A DNA stretch of 64,000 bases from Gymnorhina tibicen (GCA_013399875.1 VXAZ01018984.1:62001-126000); one strand, 5' to 3'; positions 24,179 through 36,500 are shown, numbered from the stretch's first letter. Program-made: numbers and translations. Notes: generated from the letters alone by a model not told the origin.

Positions 24179-25571
24179 TCTGCAACAGGATGGGAGAAGA
24201 GCGTCAGGGAGCGGGGCTGTGCCTTGCCACACTCTGTCCCCCCAGCCCTTCCCCTTCCACCCTGCACAAAGGTCCCCAGCAACATTTTGCTTCAGGACAG
24301 GTCACTCTTATCACCTGTCCACGGCCATTTCCCCGCTGCAGCAAACTTTGTCCCGTGTCAAGATGTTGGCAGGACAGGTTCTGGGAAGCCACTTGGATGC
24401 GTGTGACAGCAGCTTTATGGACCAGCACCAGCACCCCCAGCTTACCAGAATATGCCAAGCTCCCTCCTGCGGTTGATGTCTCTCTTAATTTGGCAAACGG
24501 AGCACACGGGGCAGCACAGGGTGACACAGTAGTCAGAGCAAATGGACCCCTGTTAGAGAGACACTGGTTAGGGACTGAGGTTTCCCAGAAGCCACGTTCC
24601 AGCCAAAAAAATGTTAATCACATTCCAAGTCAAGTACTGTTTATCTTGGCTGGCTGCAGCATCCTGAGTAGCCAACACTGAAGCCCTGGGCTGGCAAACC
24701 CCAAGCACGAAGGAAAGGAAGGAGGGAGCCCTTTGTGCAGGCTGCAGATAGCTACTTATCATTTGGCTTCTGAGGTTCAGACTGGGAAGAAAAATGCACA
24801 CAGGAACAGACAATTAGGGCCAAGTGAACCTGGGCCCCCATGGTTTGCACTTGGGATGGCACCAATTACCTTCCCTGCAGGAAGAAACACCCACACATAT
24901 GTAGTATCCACCTTTCTCCCAAACCTGATTATGGATCTTTATCTGCGTAACCAACTTCACCTATTCTTTAGTTAGCCCACAGTTACCTCAAGTCTTTCCC
25001 ATCTTTCAAAGCTCAAAGGAGGAAGCAGAAGCTGAGGTAGATACGAATGGGAAAAAGAGGGAGCGAAAACCACTGCTGCCCTGAGCCCATCCATTAAGTG
25101 CGGAGAGAGGGGCCTCAGGGGCACCTCGTCTTCTGGGCTCGCAGCAGGGTGAGGGGGCAGGCTTGGCACTGACCGGGATGTTGTATCTGGTGCGGTACAG
25201 GGTCCTCATGGCCACGCTGGTCCCGCACATGCAGCACTCGTTCATGTCCCCAGCCACTTGACACGCCAGGCAGGGGAAGCAGAACAACCCGCAGCAGCCT
25301 GGCAAGGGAAGAAACACAGCACTGGCTGAGGCTCTGCCCGCCCGCCCGGAACCACCGGCACCAGTGGAGCAGCCGGGAGAGCCAGGCTGCCTGGCTGCAC
25401 AGCAGCACCAGCAGGCCGAGCAGCAGGGGCAAGGAAAGTGTGTCCCAGGCACTCACAGACGCTACAGTCAGTGCAGCAGTCCATCAGGCCTGTCTGCCAC
25501 GTGCACCTCGAGACAGTGGACATGGCCCCGCCAAACTGCGGCTGGATCGTCACAACGGTTGGGGCAGCCAT
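24179..25571 (-). CDS. PLAC8: PLAC8-like cysteine-rich protein (first copy)
   Basis: Coding segments are 25457-25571, 25174-25298, 24446-24549 and the single base 24179 (115+125+104+1 = 345 nt, 114 aa). The ATG at 25571 sits in an exon whose acceptor (CTTTCAG) is at about 25586. The protein begins MAAPTVVTIQPQFGGAM and continues WQTGLMDCCTDCSVC. The cysteine-rich family core follows (CFPCLACQVAGDMNECCMCG, MRTLYRTRYNIPG), ending CQIKRDINRRRELGIF. About a sixth of the residues are Cys. As in copy 2, the exon-3 donor (TTCTG|GTAAGC) joins to an exon beginning ATGCTGCC, so the TGA stop exists only in spliced mRNA. Reading through without splicing would give one extra Trp and then TAA. The tandem arrangement, equal exon sizes and matching 3' UTR exons show a local duplication. 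Confidence 0.92.
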
Positions 25572-25585
25572 TCCCAGGTCCTCTT

Positions 25586-26168
25586 CTGAAAGACAGGAAA
25601 CAGGATAGTCAGTGAAAAAGCTGTGGTTGGTCTGAACCTCCCACCAAACTGGTGGCTCTCACCCTTCAGCAGGCCGCCTTTTGCCCAGCTCCCTTGCTGC
25701 CACTGGAAGTGATAAAGCGTAACCATGTTTTGCCTGCATTTGTATCTTTTCAAGGTTTTCACATTTTCTGCCATTTCTTCCAACCTTCAAAATAGCATCA
25801 AGCCTGGTGTTCCCCACTCCACCCCATGAAAGCCTTGCTAGTGCTTAGACACGGCTCTTTTCCCTTGTGCTGAGCTGGGCTGGGCAGTGAACCCAGGCTA
25901 AAGGGAGCCGGTTGTTGGACTTGGCATACTTTACACAAGATGGCTTTGGCACGGGCACAGAGCATGTGAGAAGCACCTGTGGACTCATTTCCTCATAGCA
26001 AAGCCAGCCTCCACACCAGAGAGCTACTACTGAAAACTGGAATCTCTGGTTTCTTGATGTAGGGACCCAGAAAGGCAGAAAATCAATGTCCAAAGTCTAA
26101 TACCCTCTCCTTGCCTTCCTGTGGTTAAGCAAGCAAGCAAACCTAGAAAACAAGTAAGCCTCAGGTCT
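25586..26168 (-). other. Upstream intron of PLAC8-like gene 1
   Basis: The acceptor before the ATG exon implies a leader exon further right. I see no second TATA promoter as clear as that of copy 2. A possible leader exon with donor CACCAG|GTTAGTT lies near 27187-27234, at low confidence. Confidence 0.35.
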
Positions 26169-26200
26169 AAAATAATAATAATGATGATGATGATAATAAT
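26169..26200 (+). repeat. (AAT)n/(ATG)n compound microsatellite
   Basis: Uninterrupted AAT units pass into ATG units and back to AAT over 32 bp. It is a simple sequence repeat with no coding context. Confidence 0.8.
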
Positions 26201-28384
26201 ACGAAGAAGAATAGCCACAAGAACAATTCTTCTCTGCTTCTATTTCCCTAGCCAACAAAAAAAGCACAGAATATTCTTAGGTAACAATTCAAAGAAGGTT
26301 TGGGCTTGGGTGAGGTTCTCTGAGATACTGCCTACTCGCATTTGCTGAGAATTTTTTCTCTAAGTTGGGGTGATTTATTTTATTTCTCAGGAACTGCAGT
26401 TCAACAAAGAGAGACCCACCCTGCTGGATGGTCAGGCTCCTCCTCCCCCTCCTCCTGTTGCTTCTGAGCTCAGGAGCCAGAATAGAAACTGGGAAAAAGC
26501 AGTGATGCTGGGGGAGGGGAAGCACCTTCTTTCTCCATCCTTTGGAGTAATGCGTGCTTCTCCAGAAATCCCACTCCTGGCTTCAGCTGGCAGCACACAC
26601 CAGCCTGCAAACCCAGCGTTAATGCAGCTGGAGCTGCTATCAGGTGTGCGTCCAGAGGGAAGTGCAACACCTCTGCCTACCCACAGCTTCCCTCTGCCTG
26701 CCCACAGCATACGGCAAATCTCCCTATGCTTCTACAAATGCACAGTGGTCTGTACACAAGTATTATTCACCTATTTTCTCCTCTCCTAGCTGCAAACAAT
26801 AATGAAGAGACTGAAGCATAGCTGCCCTTGCCACCAACAGCACACCCCACTGAAGGGAGAGCAAGCACACAGGAGACCAGCCATCAAAAGCCAAGCTTCT
26901 GGCAGGACAGCCCAGTTTAAGCAGAGCGTAAAGTACCAGTCAGATTCCTTCAACACATTTATACAATTGTGTTAGCAGCATAAAGCAGCAAGCAAAAGTA
27001 CACTCTCTATAATCCAGCTTTTGTGCATAGCTTTTTAAAAGCCCCCCCACTTCCCCAGCAGGTAGTTTGCCTTATATTATGTGCTAAGCAGGAAAAAAGA
27101 AAAAAAACCCCTACTTTGACACTGTTATCCCACTCTTCCCAGGCTAAAAAGTTACTAATATTTCCATGCTTTTAGAGAACTAACCTGGTGAGCAGCCTTG
27201 GTCTGTGGAGGCTTCCTCTCCGGCTGGGACCTGCACAAAGAGGCTATGGCGAAGATGAAACTAAACTTACTCCCTCAGATGTTCTTATTGGCAGCCAGCA
27301 ATAAAAAAAGTGTAATGGGTGGGAGGTAACTTGAAGGGGGAGGTCAGGATCTGTGCCCTGTCCTTACAGCCACAGGCATAACACATAACACAGTGATTTA
27401 TTTTTCCTTTTCCCAGGATTCTTCTTCGAAAAAAAATAGATGCATGTTTATTGTCTTATTCCCTTAACTTTGCCCACATGTTGTTGCTGTTCGGGGGAGA
27501 GCAGCTCTGAACGGTGTACTTTCACTGGGATAGACATTTAGGTTTTCACTTCTTAGAAAACACACCCCACATGGAAGCTTTCTATAAAAATCAGGCTGAT
27601 TCCCTAAGTGCTTGTCACAAGCCATGTAGCCCAGCCGCTGTAAAATTAACCGAGCACTTACCATACACACATAAATGTCCCTTTATGAGATACTAATATT
27701 TACAGTTTCTGCACTAACACGCCCCAAATATGTAATCACTCAAGCCCTGTGCAAGTCATGATAGTTTTGGATGCACTTCTACATTTTGTGGAGAATCTCT
27801 GGCACCAGGACAGCACTTCTTGTTTCCCAGCAGGATGCACATAGCGTGCAGAGATCACAGAGAGGGTCTAGGTGGCTGCTTTCTCAGGAGCAAGTCAAGT
27901 TCAGTGTGTCCCACGCGAAGTGCTGATGGTGAGGTTCCCTACTCTCTAGCCCTCGTCAAGAATGGGGAAAGGAGAAGCTGGGGCTAAACTTCAATGTAGC
28001 ACCTTTGTCAACAGGCTGGGATTAATGGTGCTTTACATGAAGCCTTTTACCAGTAGTGCTGCTGAGAAAACAGGGAGCCATACCCTGAAATGCTTCCCTT
28101 GGCTTCCCCAGCTCCAAAGTTTAACTGTGGCTGTCCCTGCTTTACAATGGGGCTGCCTGGCCACTCCCTGGCAGGATCATACACAGTTGGTGTTTTGTGT
28201 AAGAACATTGCAATAGCCTGTGGAAATTGAGGTTTGCAAGAAGTTGTACATCAGCAGACTCTCCCTAGAAGAGGAGATGCCTGATATCCCACCGGCTGGC
28301 TGGATGAGGCTCATGGCCTAGGAGTCTGCTGGGCATGATGGAAACGGGAAGCTGAAATGCAGTTGGTTTTTTTAGGTGGTAAGA
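26201..28384. other. Intergenic or upstream region of PLAC8-like gene 1
   Basis: No protein family, RNA gene or mobile element recognised. Short poly-A/poly-C tracts occur near 27040-27110. Confidence 0.4.
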
Positions 28385-28745
28385 AGAAAAGGCTCCAGAG
28401 AGACCCTGGAGTATCTCCCAGTACCTAAAGGGAGCTACAAGAGAGCTGGAGAGGGACTTTTCACAAGGGTATTTAGTGACAGGGCAAGGGGGAATTGATT
28501 TAAACTGGAAGAGGATAGGTTTACATTAGCTATTACAAAGAAATTCTTCATTTTTAGGGTCATAAGGCACAGGCACAAGTTGCCCAGAGAAGCTGTGGAT
28601 GTCCCATCCCTGGAAGTGTTCAAGGCCAGGTTGGATGGAGCTCTGAGCAACATAGTCTAGTGGAAAGCATCCCTCCCTACAGCATGGGGTCTGAAACTAG
28701 ATGATCTTTAAAGTCCCTTCCAAACCAAGCCATTCCATTATTATT
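28385..28745 (+). mobile_element. CR1 LINE 3' fragment
   Basis: A diverged CR1 3' end in + orientation. Diagnostic stretches are GGCACAGGCACAAGTTGCCC near 28566, CATCCCTGGAAGTGTTCAAG near 28604 and GGCCAGGTTGGATGGAGCTC near 28624. The terminal consensus AGATGATCTTTAAAGTCCCT is near 28698, with a degenerate ATTCCATTATTA end. Confidence 0.88.
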
Positions 28746-29823
28746 TCCAAGAAGACAATGGAAAAATTCTGCTGAAATTAATATTCACCAATTTCACATG
28801 TACTACAGTAAATGCAATACTGATGAAGATTCAGGAGCACAGATTAAAAGAAACTCCCACAACACCTTTTTGTTTTCTCTGCAAAGAACAAAGTATGAAT
28901 TACAGAGTCTATCCTTGTATTTTATGGAGCAGTTACAACCAGAAACTTGTTTATTTCAGTTTGGGCCACTCACATGTAAATGTTCGTGCCTGTTCTCTGT
29001 ACCATGTAAAGCAAGTCCAACCTGCAACTTCAAATACTACCACAAATGAGCAAAGCCACCTTCCCCAGCACGCTGCCTCCTGCTATTTACAGAAACTGGT
29101 GTTTTCGAGTGGTGAGAGGCGTGTTCATTCACAGAGGGTCCGTGAATCCCATTGGCGTGGAGGTCAGGGGGGCTGCCTGGCACAGAAGGGTGCTTGGGGG
29201 CCTCTGTCCAAAGCTCTGGTCCCACCAGCCCTTTCCAGAGGCAGAGTAACAGCCTCAGGGTCTCGCTTCAGACATGGAGAAGGGCTTCGGAATCAGAAAC
29301 TTCACCTTTTTTCTATATGTTTCAGCAGCTTCAAAGGAAGAACACGTTACCCCCAAACCTTGCTTCCATCCCACAGCTTGAAATGGCTGAGGCAAAAGGG
29401 AAATTCCTGCAACTGTGAAAGCCATAGGAGAATGGAGCTGATCAAGTGCAAGGGGAAATTTTCACACCCCTTAGAAATACAGCTGAGGGTCAGGTGCACA
29501 TCTCACTGAAACTGAAGCCATTGCAGTTGGTACAAGGAGAGAGCTGCTCCCATGTCTGCACATCCCTCATCCCTCCCAGGGACACTGCACACAGTGGAGA
29601 GGGTCTGCTTGGGTGGCTGATCAGACAGAAAATGATGCTGTGGCTGGGAGTGTGCAGTGCCATCTGAGCGAGGTGCCTGAACCCCCTGTGCCACAGGCAC
29701 CCCAACATAAGGTCCAGCACACAGTGTAGAGCTCACAGCCAGGACCAAGGGTGCCACCAGCTTCACAGCAGCTCTTAGCCACAGCAGGTCAGACCTAAAA
29801 CAGAAGTAGCAGGAGTGGTTTCA
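28746..29823. other. Unassigned sequence
   Basis: No gene recognised. On the minus strand an acceptor-like TTCTGTTTTAG lies near 29798. It is followed by an open frame with a hydrophobic stretch (LVAPLVLAVSSTL), but it lacks an ATG and I cannot tie it to a family. Confidence 0.3.
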
Positions 29824-30012
29824 AATCCCTCTACAATTGCATGCTAGCTCAGGCAATGGTTTGTCACAAGATCCCTCACACATCTTGTGTAAGACATCAC
29901 ACTTCTGGCTAAACTTCTGCTTCCCGTGGCTCACCACCTTTTCACACTTCCAGTGATGCCACTCTTTCTCCACATCACTCAGACTCACAGGATAATGCCC
30001 TCCAGGAACCAA
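29824..30012 (-). other. Unidentified small cysteine-rich open frame
   Basis: A minus-strand open frame of about 60 residues has six cysteines, Lys-rich spacing and motifs such as HHWKCEKVV and KCDVLHKMCEGSCDKPLPE, ending ACNCRGI before a TGA. Composition is more protein-like than the surrounding frames. There is no in-frame ATG with supporting context (the apparent first Met codon is not ATG), and I do not recognise the family. It could be an exon of an uncharacterised secreted protein, a decayed retroviral fragment or chance. Confidence 0.2.
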
Positions 30013-30190
30013 GCTTTATCTCAGGAGCTCACAAGGTAAAAAACAACTTAAGTAAAAATCAACAAATCAACCCTCTTGTAACAAACAGACCAGTCCAACT
30101 CATAAATTTTTGTAGTCTGCTGCTTCATTAACTGTGTAACTCAAAAGTTCACTGACTTGCACCTGCACACAAGCAGAACTGCCAAGGGTG

Positions 30191-31393
30191 TGTGGGGAGC
30201 CAATTCAGTTTGAATTCAGCCATTTTAATTTGCCTCAACTCTGGCTGTCAGAGGCACGTGGAGGGAGGGAGCGGACACCCGCCGCCTGCAGGAGGCAGCC
30301 AGGAGTGGGGGAAGCCTCGTCTCTGGGGGCCCGCCAACACCCCACGAGGCAGGCAGTAAGGGACACTGTGGAGGGGCTTCTCCAGCCAGGTTGCCAAGAG
30401 CTCTCCACCCATGGACGGCACAGGAAGGTTGGACTGGACCAATGGTTCCCTGTTAGCAGGAGGACTTCGGGAGGGGCGAGGGGGGTATAAAAACCAACTG
30501 CGGCAGGGCTCACTGCTGTTCATTCCCTGCTCCCGCTCGCTCTGTTCTCTGCCCTGGCCCCAGCCTGCCTTCTGGCTCTCCTGCCCTCGCTGGTTCGCCC
30601 TCACACCTCTCCTGCCATCCTGTGCCCCTGACCGCCGCCCTGCCACTTCACCCCGCGTCCTTGCCTGGGCTGCCTGCTTCCAACCCCGCCGCCCCGATGC
30701 AGCCGTCACTGCCCGCCCCGCCGCCCCGGTCCAGCCGCTCGCCGCGACCCTACCCGGGGTCCTGGCCCTCCCGTCCGAGCGCCCATTCACCGCGTGGCCG
30801 CTGCCGTCGCCGCGGGAGCCGCGCCCGTCCGGGAGCTGTGCAGGCTCGCTAACACCCAGCGCGGCCACAGGCAGGCAGCGTGCACCACCCTCCGCCTCCC
30901 CGCTGAACTTCCCGGGACGGGAACCTGAATCGGCATCCGGATCTGAATCATTTATTCAAAGGAGCGAGCTGGTTTTATACACTTCTTCGAGACACAGTAA
31001 TTCCTTGCGTGGTAATTCTCACTATGTGACCTATCCCGTGTTGCTACGTCTGCAACGCAACTTCTGGATGTCCTTCTATGGGGTGATCATGCGCTGCTCA
31101 CCCGCCTGTCAGCTTCCCGCAGGCTGCTCTCTGTAGGGGTCTGCCCCGCGGCGCCTCCTCCCGCCAGGGTCTGTGCCGCCGTGAGCTCCTTTGTGCTGCC
31201 ATGTGATTCTCATCTCTCCCCATACCTTTCCTTTTTTTTCTGTCTCTTCTAGCCCTCTTTCATTTGGACAACTCCTTTTCCTTCTCCTTTTTTGTTATCA
31301 ATAAGCAGTTTTTCAGATGCAACATTTACTTTGTTTGGCTTAATTTCGTTCCTGACCATCCATTTTTTAAAAGAACTCTCCACAGTTCCCACA
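30191..31393 (+). mobile_element. Candidate long LTR or GC-rich TATA promoter
   Basis: The element is bracketed by TGTGGGGA (30191-30198) and TTCCCACA (31386-31393), near-complementary TG...CA ends. Inside are a CCAAT box (ACCAATGG near 30438) and, about 45 bp later, a TATA box in GGGGTATAAAAACC (near 30485). A CpG- and pyrimidine-rich downstream block (30520-30900) follows, with an AATAAG near 31298 shortly before the 3' end. This is the order expected in an LTR with a long R region. Against it, no matching target-site duplication is clear and the length is unusual. The alternative is a genuine TATA promoter of an unidentified + strand transcript. The 241-codon open frame across it looks compositional. 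Confidence 0.4.
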
Positions 31394-33189
31394 GTGGTGG
31401 AACACGACAGGGTGCAAGTGCGGATCCTCCTGTCCCCATCCCAGAGAGAGGTGGGAAGCAGGAGAACCTCAGCAGTTCAGCTGCTCTTGGGGCAGCTCCA
31501 GAGGCTTTCTAGAGTAAGCTGACCCGTGGCTAATTTCCATCTTTGACACGTGCTCTGTCAGCAGCTTCTGCGAGAAAGAGGCAGGGGATGATGGATCTTC
31601 CTTTCTCCCGTCCCTTGTGTCTGGCACACATGGGGTCCTTGCTTTAACCCAGTGGTGCTGCCTGCGGTGTACACGAGGAGCACCTGAGCAGGAGCTGAGC
31701 GAACAGCCGCATATGATGCATCATGAGGCTAATCCAGCATTAACCAGGGTATTGGCAGAAGGACATCCAACACACTTTGCAACAGTATTTGACAGGTGAA
31801 AAGTATTTTTTCAATGTATTGATGTTATTTAGCAGAATAAGTTGTACTGTGGATTAAAAAGGGCCTTTTCTACTTAATAATAATGATGTTTTTTAAGACA
31901 GATGGGAGCAGGTATTGAGAGTTGAACCAGGAGAGATGATGTGCAAGATGGGGAAGTTGTATGGCTCCACACCTGCTGCATGTACACGACCACAAGTCCT
32001 CTTGAGAGGCTTTGCTTTTCCATGGCAGTCTCATGATCCAACATGCTCACCCTAATGGAAATGTAGGTTATAACTTCTGATGAAAGTTCCCCATCTGTTT
32101 AACCTCCATTTTAACGTGGCATAAATAAATCAGCACTGAGCAGCTCAAATTCTTGAAGGCAATTTTTTGCCTTCTGCTTCCCCTCTTGCCACTGTTCTCT
32201 CAAGCAAAGCCTGAAGACAGCAGATAAAACACTTGCTGCCTTTGCACCCGCTCCGTGTGGATGGCTTCCCTGTGTGCATGTGCCAACATCTCAGAGGACC
32301 CTTGGCAGAACAGCAGCTCGTGGCTGGGCTGAGAGACACGGGAAGGCGTGAGAGGACACTTCCCCCTATCCTACCCAGCATATGAGAAAAAACAGCTATT
32401 GGTTCCCGGGTGGTGCTGGCAGCGGTCCCGCTGTGGAGAGCACATTCATCAGATAAAGACACAACAAGAGAGGAAACTGTAGGTGCCAGAGTCTTGCTTG
32501 TGTTTGAGCAACCAAGTGTTTATCACCTGTCACCTGGGAGAGGCGGCATGCACTGCACACCAGACCTTCAGCTTGCCTTGTACCTAGCCAAGAGCAACCT
32601 CAGCCCCAGGGACGGGGACAACCTGTGCTGACACAGCCTAGACTTTCTGCCCTGGGTTTTCCTCCCAAGGAGGAGGGAGACAGGACACTCCCACCCCTCA
32701 TCTAACAGACACAGCCAGAGTGACACTCTACTGTGCTCTGCCAAATCTTTCTTTTATTGCCTCGCTGCACCCACTATGCAGAGTCATGCACGCGTAAGTG
32801 CGGGGAAAAAGGGATCATGCCAACTCCAAGCAAATAAATTCAAAGTGCCTTCCAATAAATGCTTAAGTAAAACACAACAGTAATGCACGTACATGAAGTC
32901 TGTGCTTTCTTCCATTTTCCTCTCAAGTACTTTTATTTCTATTTATATGTATTCCCTGGAAAAGTGGTTAATAGCACGACAGCATTTGGGGCAAAATAAG
33001 CTCCGATAAAGCTGAAAATGTGTTTGACAAATATTTGGCTGTGCTGCAGCATGAGCGGCAACACAAAGTGCACACAGGTTTTTCCACCTAACACTGTTGA
33101 AGTTTCTCCCCAAAGCAGTCCCCTGGTGCTATGTATGTGCTGCTGCTTGCGAGGTTAATTTGGAGATAAAATTATTTCCCTTCAATATT
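31394..33189. other. Intergenic, nothing recognised
   Basis: No exon of a known family, RNA gene or clear repeat was found between the GC-rich element and the next CR1. Confidence 0.45.
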
Positions 33190-33515
33190 GAATCATAGAA
33201 AAACATGTATGTTGGAAAAGACCTCTAATATCATTGAGTCCAACCATTAACCCGGTACTGCCATGTTCACCACCAAACTGTGTCCCCAAGTGCCACAACC
33301 TCACACCTTTTGAACACTTCCAGGGACGGTGGTTCCACCACTTCCCTGGGCAGCCTCTTCCAATGTGTGATCACCATTTCAGGGAAGGAATTTATATCCA
33401 GTCTAAACCTCCCCTGGTGTAACTTGAGGCCGTTTCCTCTCCTCCTGTCACTTGTTGTCTGGGAGACAAGACCAACTCCCACCTGGCCACAAGCTCCTTT
33501 CACGGAGTTGTAGAA
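33190..33515 (-). mobile_element. CR1 LINE 3' fragment (minus orientation)
   Basis: Reverse-complement CR1 3' end. It begins near AATCATAGAAAAACATG and continues TTGAGTCCAACCATTAACCC near 33235, CTTTTGAACACTTCCAGGGA near 33307 and CCGTTTCCTCTCCTCCTGTC near 33431. Confidence 0.9.
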
Positions 33516-36500
33516 AGCAAGATATCAGAGCTGAACTCTCGGAATGCTTTGACGTCAGTGCAGGAAAAAAATAAGGTCCTCTGGAATGGGCTTCCACTGC
33601 TTTCCCCCACTACCCTCACCTCTTACAGGCTTGGTTCTGTTCTTTATGCAGTTGATACAACTTGTATTAGGTATATTTTATTTATTTTATTTTGTACTAG
33701 GTATATTTCCTTGTTACTGTACCTGTCACAGACAAGAAGCTCTGCAGTTTGGAGGAACTGTGTTTTAAGTATTCAGGGGTGGCTTTGGATTTTGTTTTGC
33801 ATTAGGATGGGAATTTCCACCCCAGAAATGACAGCTGTATTGTTAGAAACATTGAACTTGGCATGAACACTGTTCTTTTGTTGTTGGTTTTGTTTTGGTT
33901 TCTTTTAACTGTATTAGACCTCTTTCTGCTTTGTTCAGACAAAATCACTTGTGTACAGCTGCCTGGAAGTGGTGGGTTTTGCTGGTTCTTTTAAACACCA
34001 CCATCCAAGAAAAGAAAAATGCTGTAAAACCAATGAAGTTTTTCGCTATTTTCTTTGCAAATTCTGGTACCGCATCTAGCACACTGTGTTAAAATTTGCT
34101 CTGGCCTTTTGCCTCCATCACAAAATACAGGGAGGCATTGCAGGAAAATCAAAATCACCTCTTCAGTATACACAGCTAGTACCTAAACTTCACATTATCC
34201 ATGGCTGGCTAACATGCACATTTTCTCTTTGAAGAAAAGCTTTCTTTTGAAGCCCAAACGGAGCCTCTCTCCTGGTATTTACACCATGAAGTGTTTAGGA
34301 ATCAATTAATGGCCCTCTCCTACCTTTTGCCAAAATGGAAATAATAAAGGAGTGCCTTTTTTTCCAGGTCATGTCACCACTGGCTGGCGAGATGCCCGAC
34401 CTACTGCCCTGGTGTTACCAGGCTCCCTGGCAGCCAGGTCGGCTGGCACGGGCACTCCGGCTGTTTGCACAGCACAGCTCCTGCAGCACGTACTTGGGAA
34501 TAGAGGGAGGGAAAACCCTGACCCCCTTGCATTATGGCATAATATTTACCAAGAAATACAAATAGCAGAACCCAGGCACAGTTTCCCTTGGCTGACCCTC
34601 CTCTGGCTAGCCTTTTCCCTGGGAAAGAGGAGTGTGAGAGCTCCTGTGTGCTACTGTGCTAAGCACGGTTCTAAGGCAAAATTTCAGCCTCACCCTGCAG
34701 GGCTCCCAGCGCCTTGGCAACCTCTCCCTTTATCCCTGCAGGAGTAGCACCCTTTTCTATAGGGCTAATCCTGGACAAAGAGCTGGCGTTGCTTTGATAC
34801 ACCCTTCTACAAAGTACAACACACACGCAAGGGCTGGTGTTGGTAACAGAGCTTTCTGTTTGTTTCACTGAGCAACTGGCAGTGTTTCAGTTTGCCATTG
34901 TTAGGCACATTTGACCTTCCTGCTGGCTGAAAAAAGCATTTATCTCAACATCCTGTGGAGGAATACTTGGAAAAGGAGGTGGGGGAGAAAGGCAATGTTT
35001 GATAGTGGAGAAGAAATTTCCAGAGGACATTGTTTATTTGTGCAAAAGGACACTAATAAAAAACTGATGCTTAGAGACAGGTGTATTTTTAAGAAACTGC
35101 ATCTAATTACAGCAGAGAGTGTCTTTGTGAAGATTTGGAATAGAATACCTTGGGAACAAAGGGAGAAGATGCACATACATCTGCCAGCAGATCCAAACAG
35201 GAAGGTTTTAGCCAGGAAGCAGCTCAGCCTTTATCTCTTTTGCACTTAAAAACTACTTTCCGTGTATTAATCATAAAATGCTCATGCAATTAACACCCTC
35301 TGTAGCCTCTACCTCTTTTGCACTTTGAAAATTATTTATTTCTTAGTATTAATCATAAAATTCTCACATATTTAATATCCTCAGTATTACAGCTGGGAAC
35401 CTAAATCTTGTTTTTCAAGCAATGAACCTAAAATACAGCTAAGTCTTATCTGTGTAAAATGCATTTTAAGATGAATTTGGAAAACTCCCACAGAAAACAT
35501 GAAATGATTTTCAAGTTCAGGACATGAGGACTGTTTTGACATTTTAATTTATACTCTGTTTAGCTACACCTTTTTCTTCCTCTCATTTTAAGACAAACAC
35601 TTGGGACAAGCAGTCATCAGACAAAGGACACCAGAAGGTTCAAAGGCACACAGAGCTCACAAAATGTGAGCTCTTCCCAAATCTGAGCTACTTAAAGACA
35701 CTTCAGTATGTTAAAAACAGATGAGTAACTTTTGCTACCACCTCTCTAAATTAATACTACTAGTACTGAGAAACTGATCCGTACTAGTTACAAGACTTTT
35801 TAATTACTAGTAAATGGCTAATAAACAAAGTTCAACATTAAGTTGGATGAATCAAATTCTCCCTCTACAAAATGCAACTATGTCACATAATTCATCAGAA
35901 GCTTATAGTTTTTTATTTTTAAACTGCTTTTCTTCAACTTAATACTTTCTCCACCCCAAAAATATAAACCTTATTCAAGAACAACTTCTGTGTAAGGGCC
36001 ATTTAGTTAGCCTGCACTTGCTATTTTTACTGTTTCTAGGCATCCCCCTAGAAACAAGTTTTTCCTGTAATACTACAAATAAAACTGGTAGGCATAAGTC
36101 AAAACAAGCAGAATTAAAAATAAAAAAATGTCAACAGTTTTCAAGACAAATTTGTAGCCCAGGGTCAACCCCTGGTCACACACACATGGCAACAGCTCTG
36201 GGCTAGTCTGTTTTTGTTTTCAGTTCTTAGTCTGTGTTCAAATCACTCTTGACAAACAAGCTCAGCTCACTCTGTGCAGGCAACTTTGCAGAAGCCTGTT
36301 CTGTTCACATGGAAAGCACCCGCTGCAGCAATCAGAGCAAGAGTAGAAAATCTTCTTAAATACTTCTCTATTGACTCCTAATTGTGGATCTCACACACTC
36401 AGAGTCCTGACTGCTCCTAGACATCCCAGGAGAAAAACAGTTATTGCAGTTCTTCCATGCAGCAAGCTCCAACTCAAACTGAAAATTACCTTTGTAATAA

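Noticed and set aside
24442..24445. TAA read directly after ...GIFW as the PLAC8 copy 1 stop
   Set aside because: The bases form a strong GTAAGC donor. Splicing to the downstream exon with AATAAA gives TG|A one codon earlier, and the same layout is seen in copy 2.
28823..29509. 228-codon + strand open frame
   Set aside because: No recognisable domain, several overlapping frames of similar length, and no splice or promoter context.
30411..31136. 241-codon + strand open frame downstream of the TATA box
   Set aside because: The Pro/Arg/Ala-rich translation reflects the CpG- and pyrimidine-rich DNA. The first ATG lies before the TATA-predicted start, so it is not a credible CDS.
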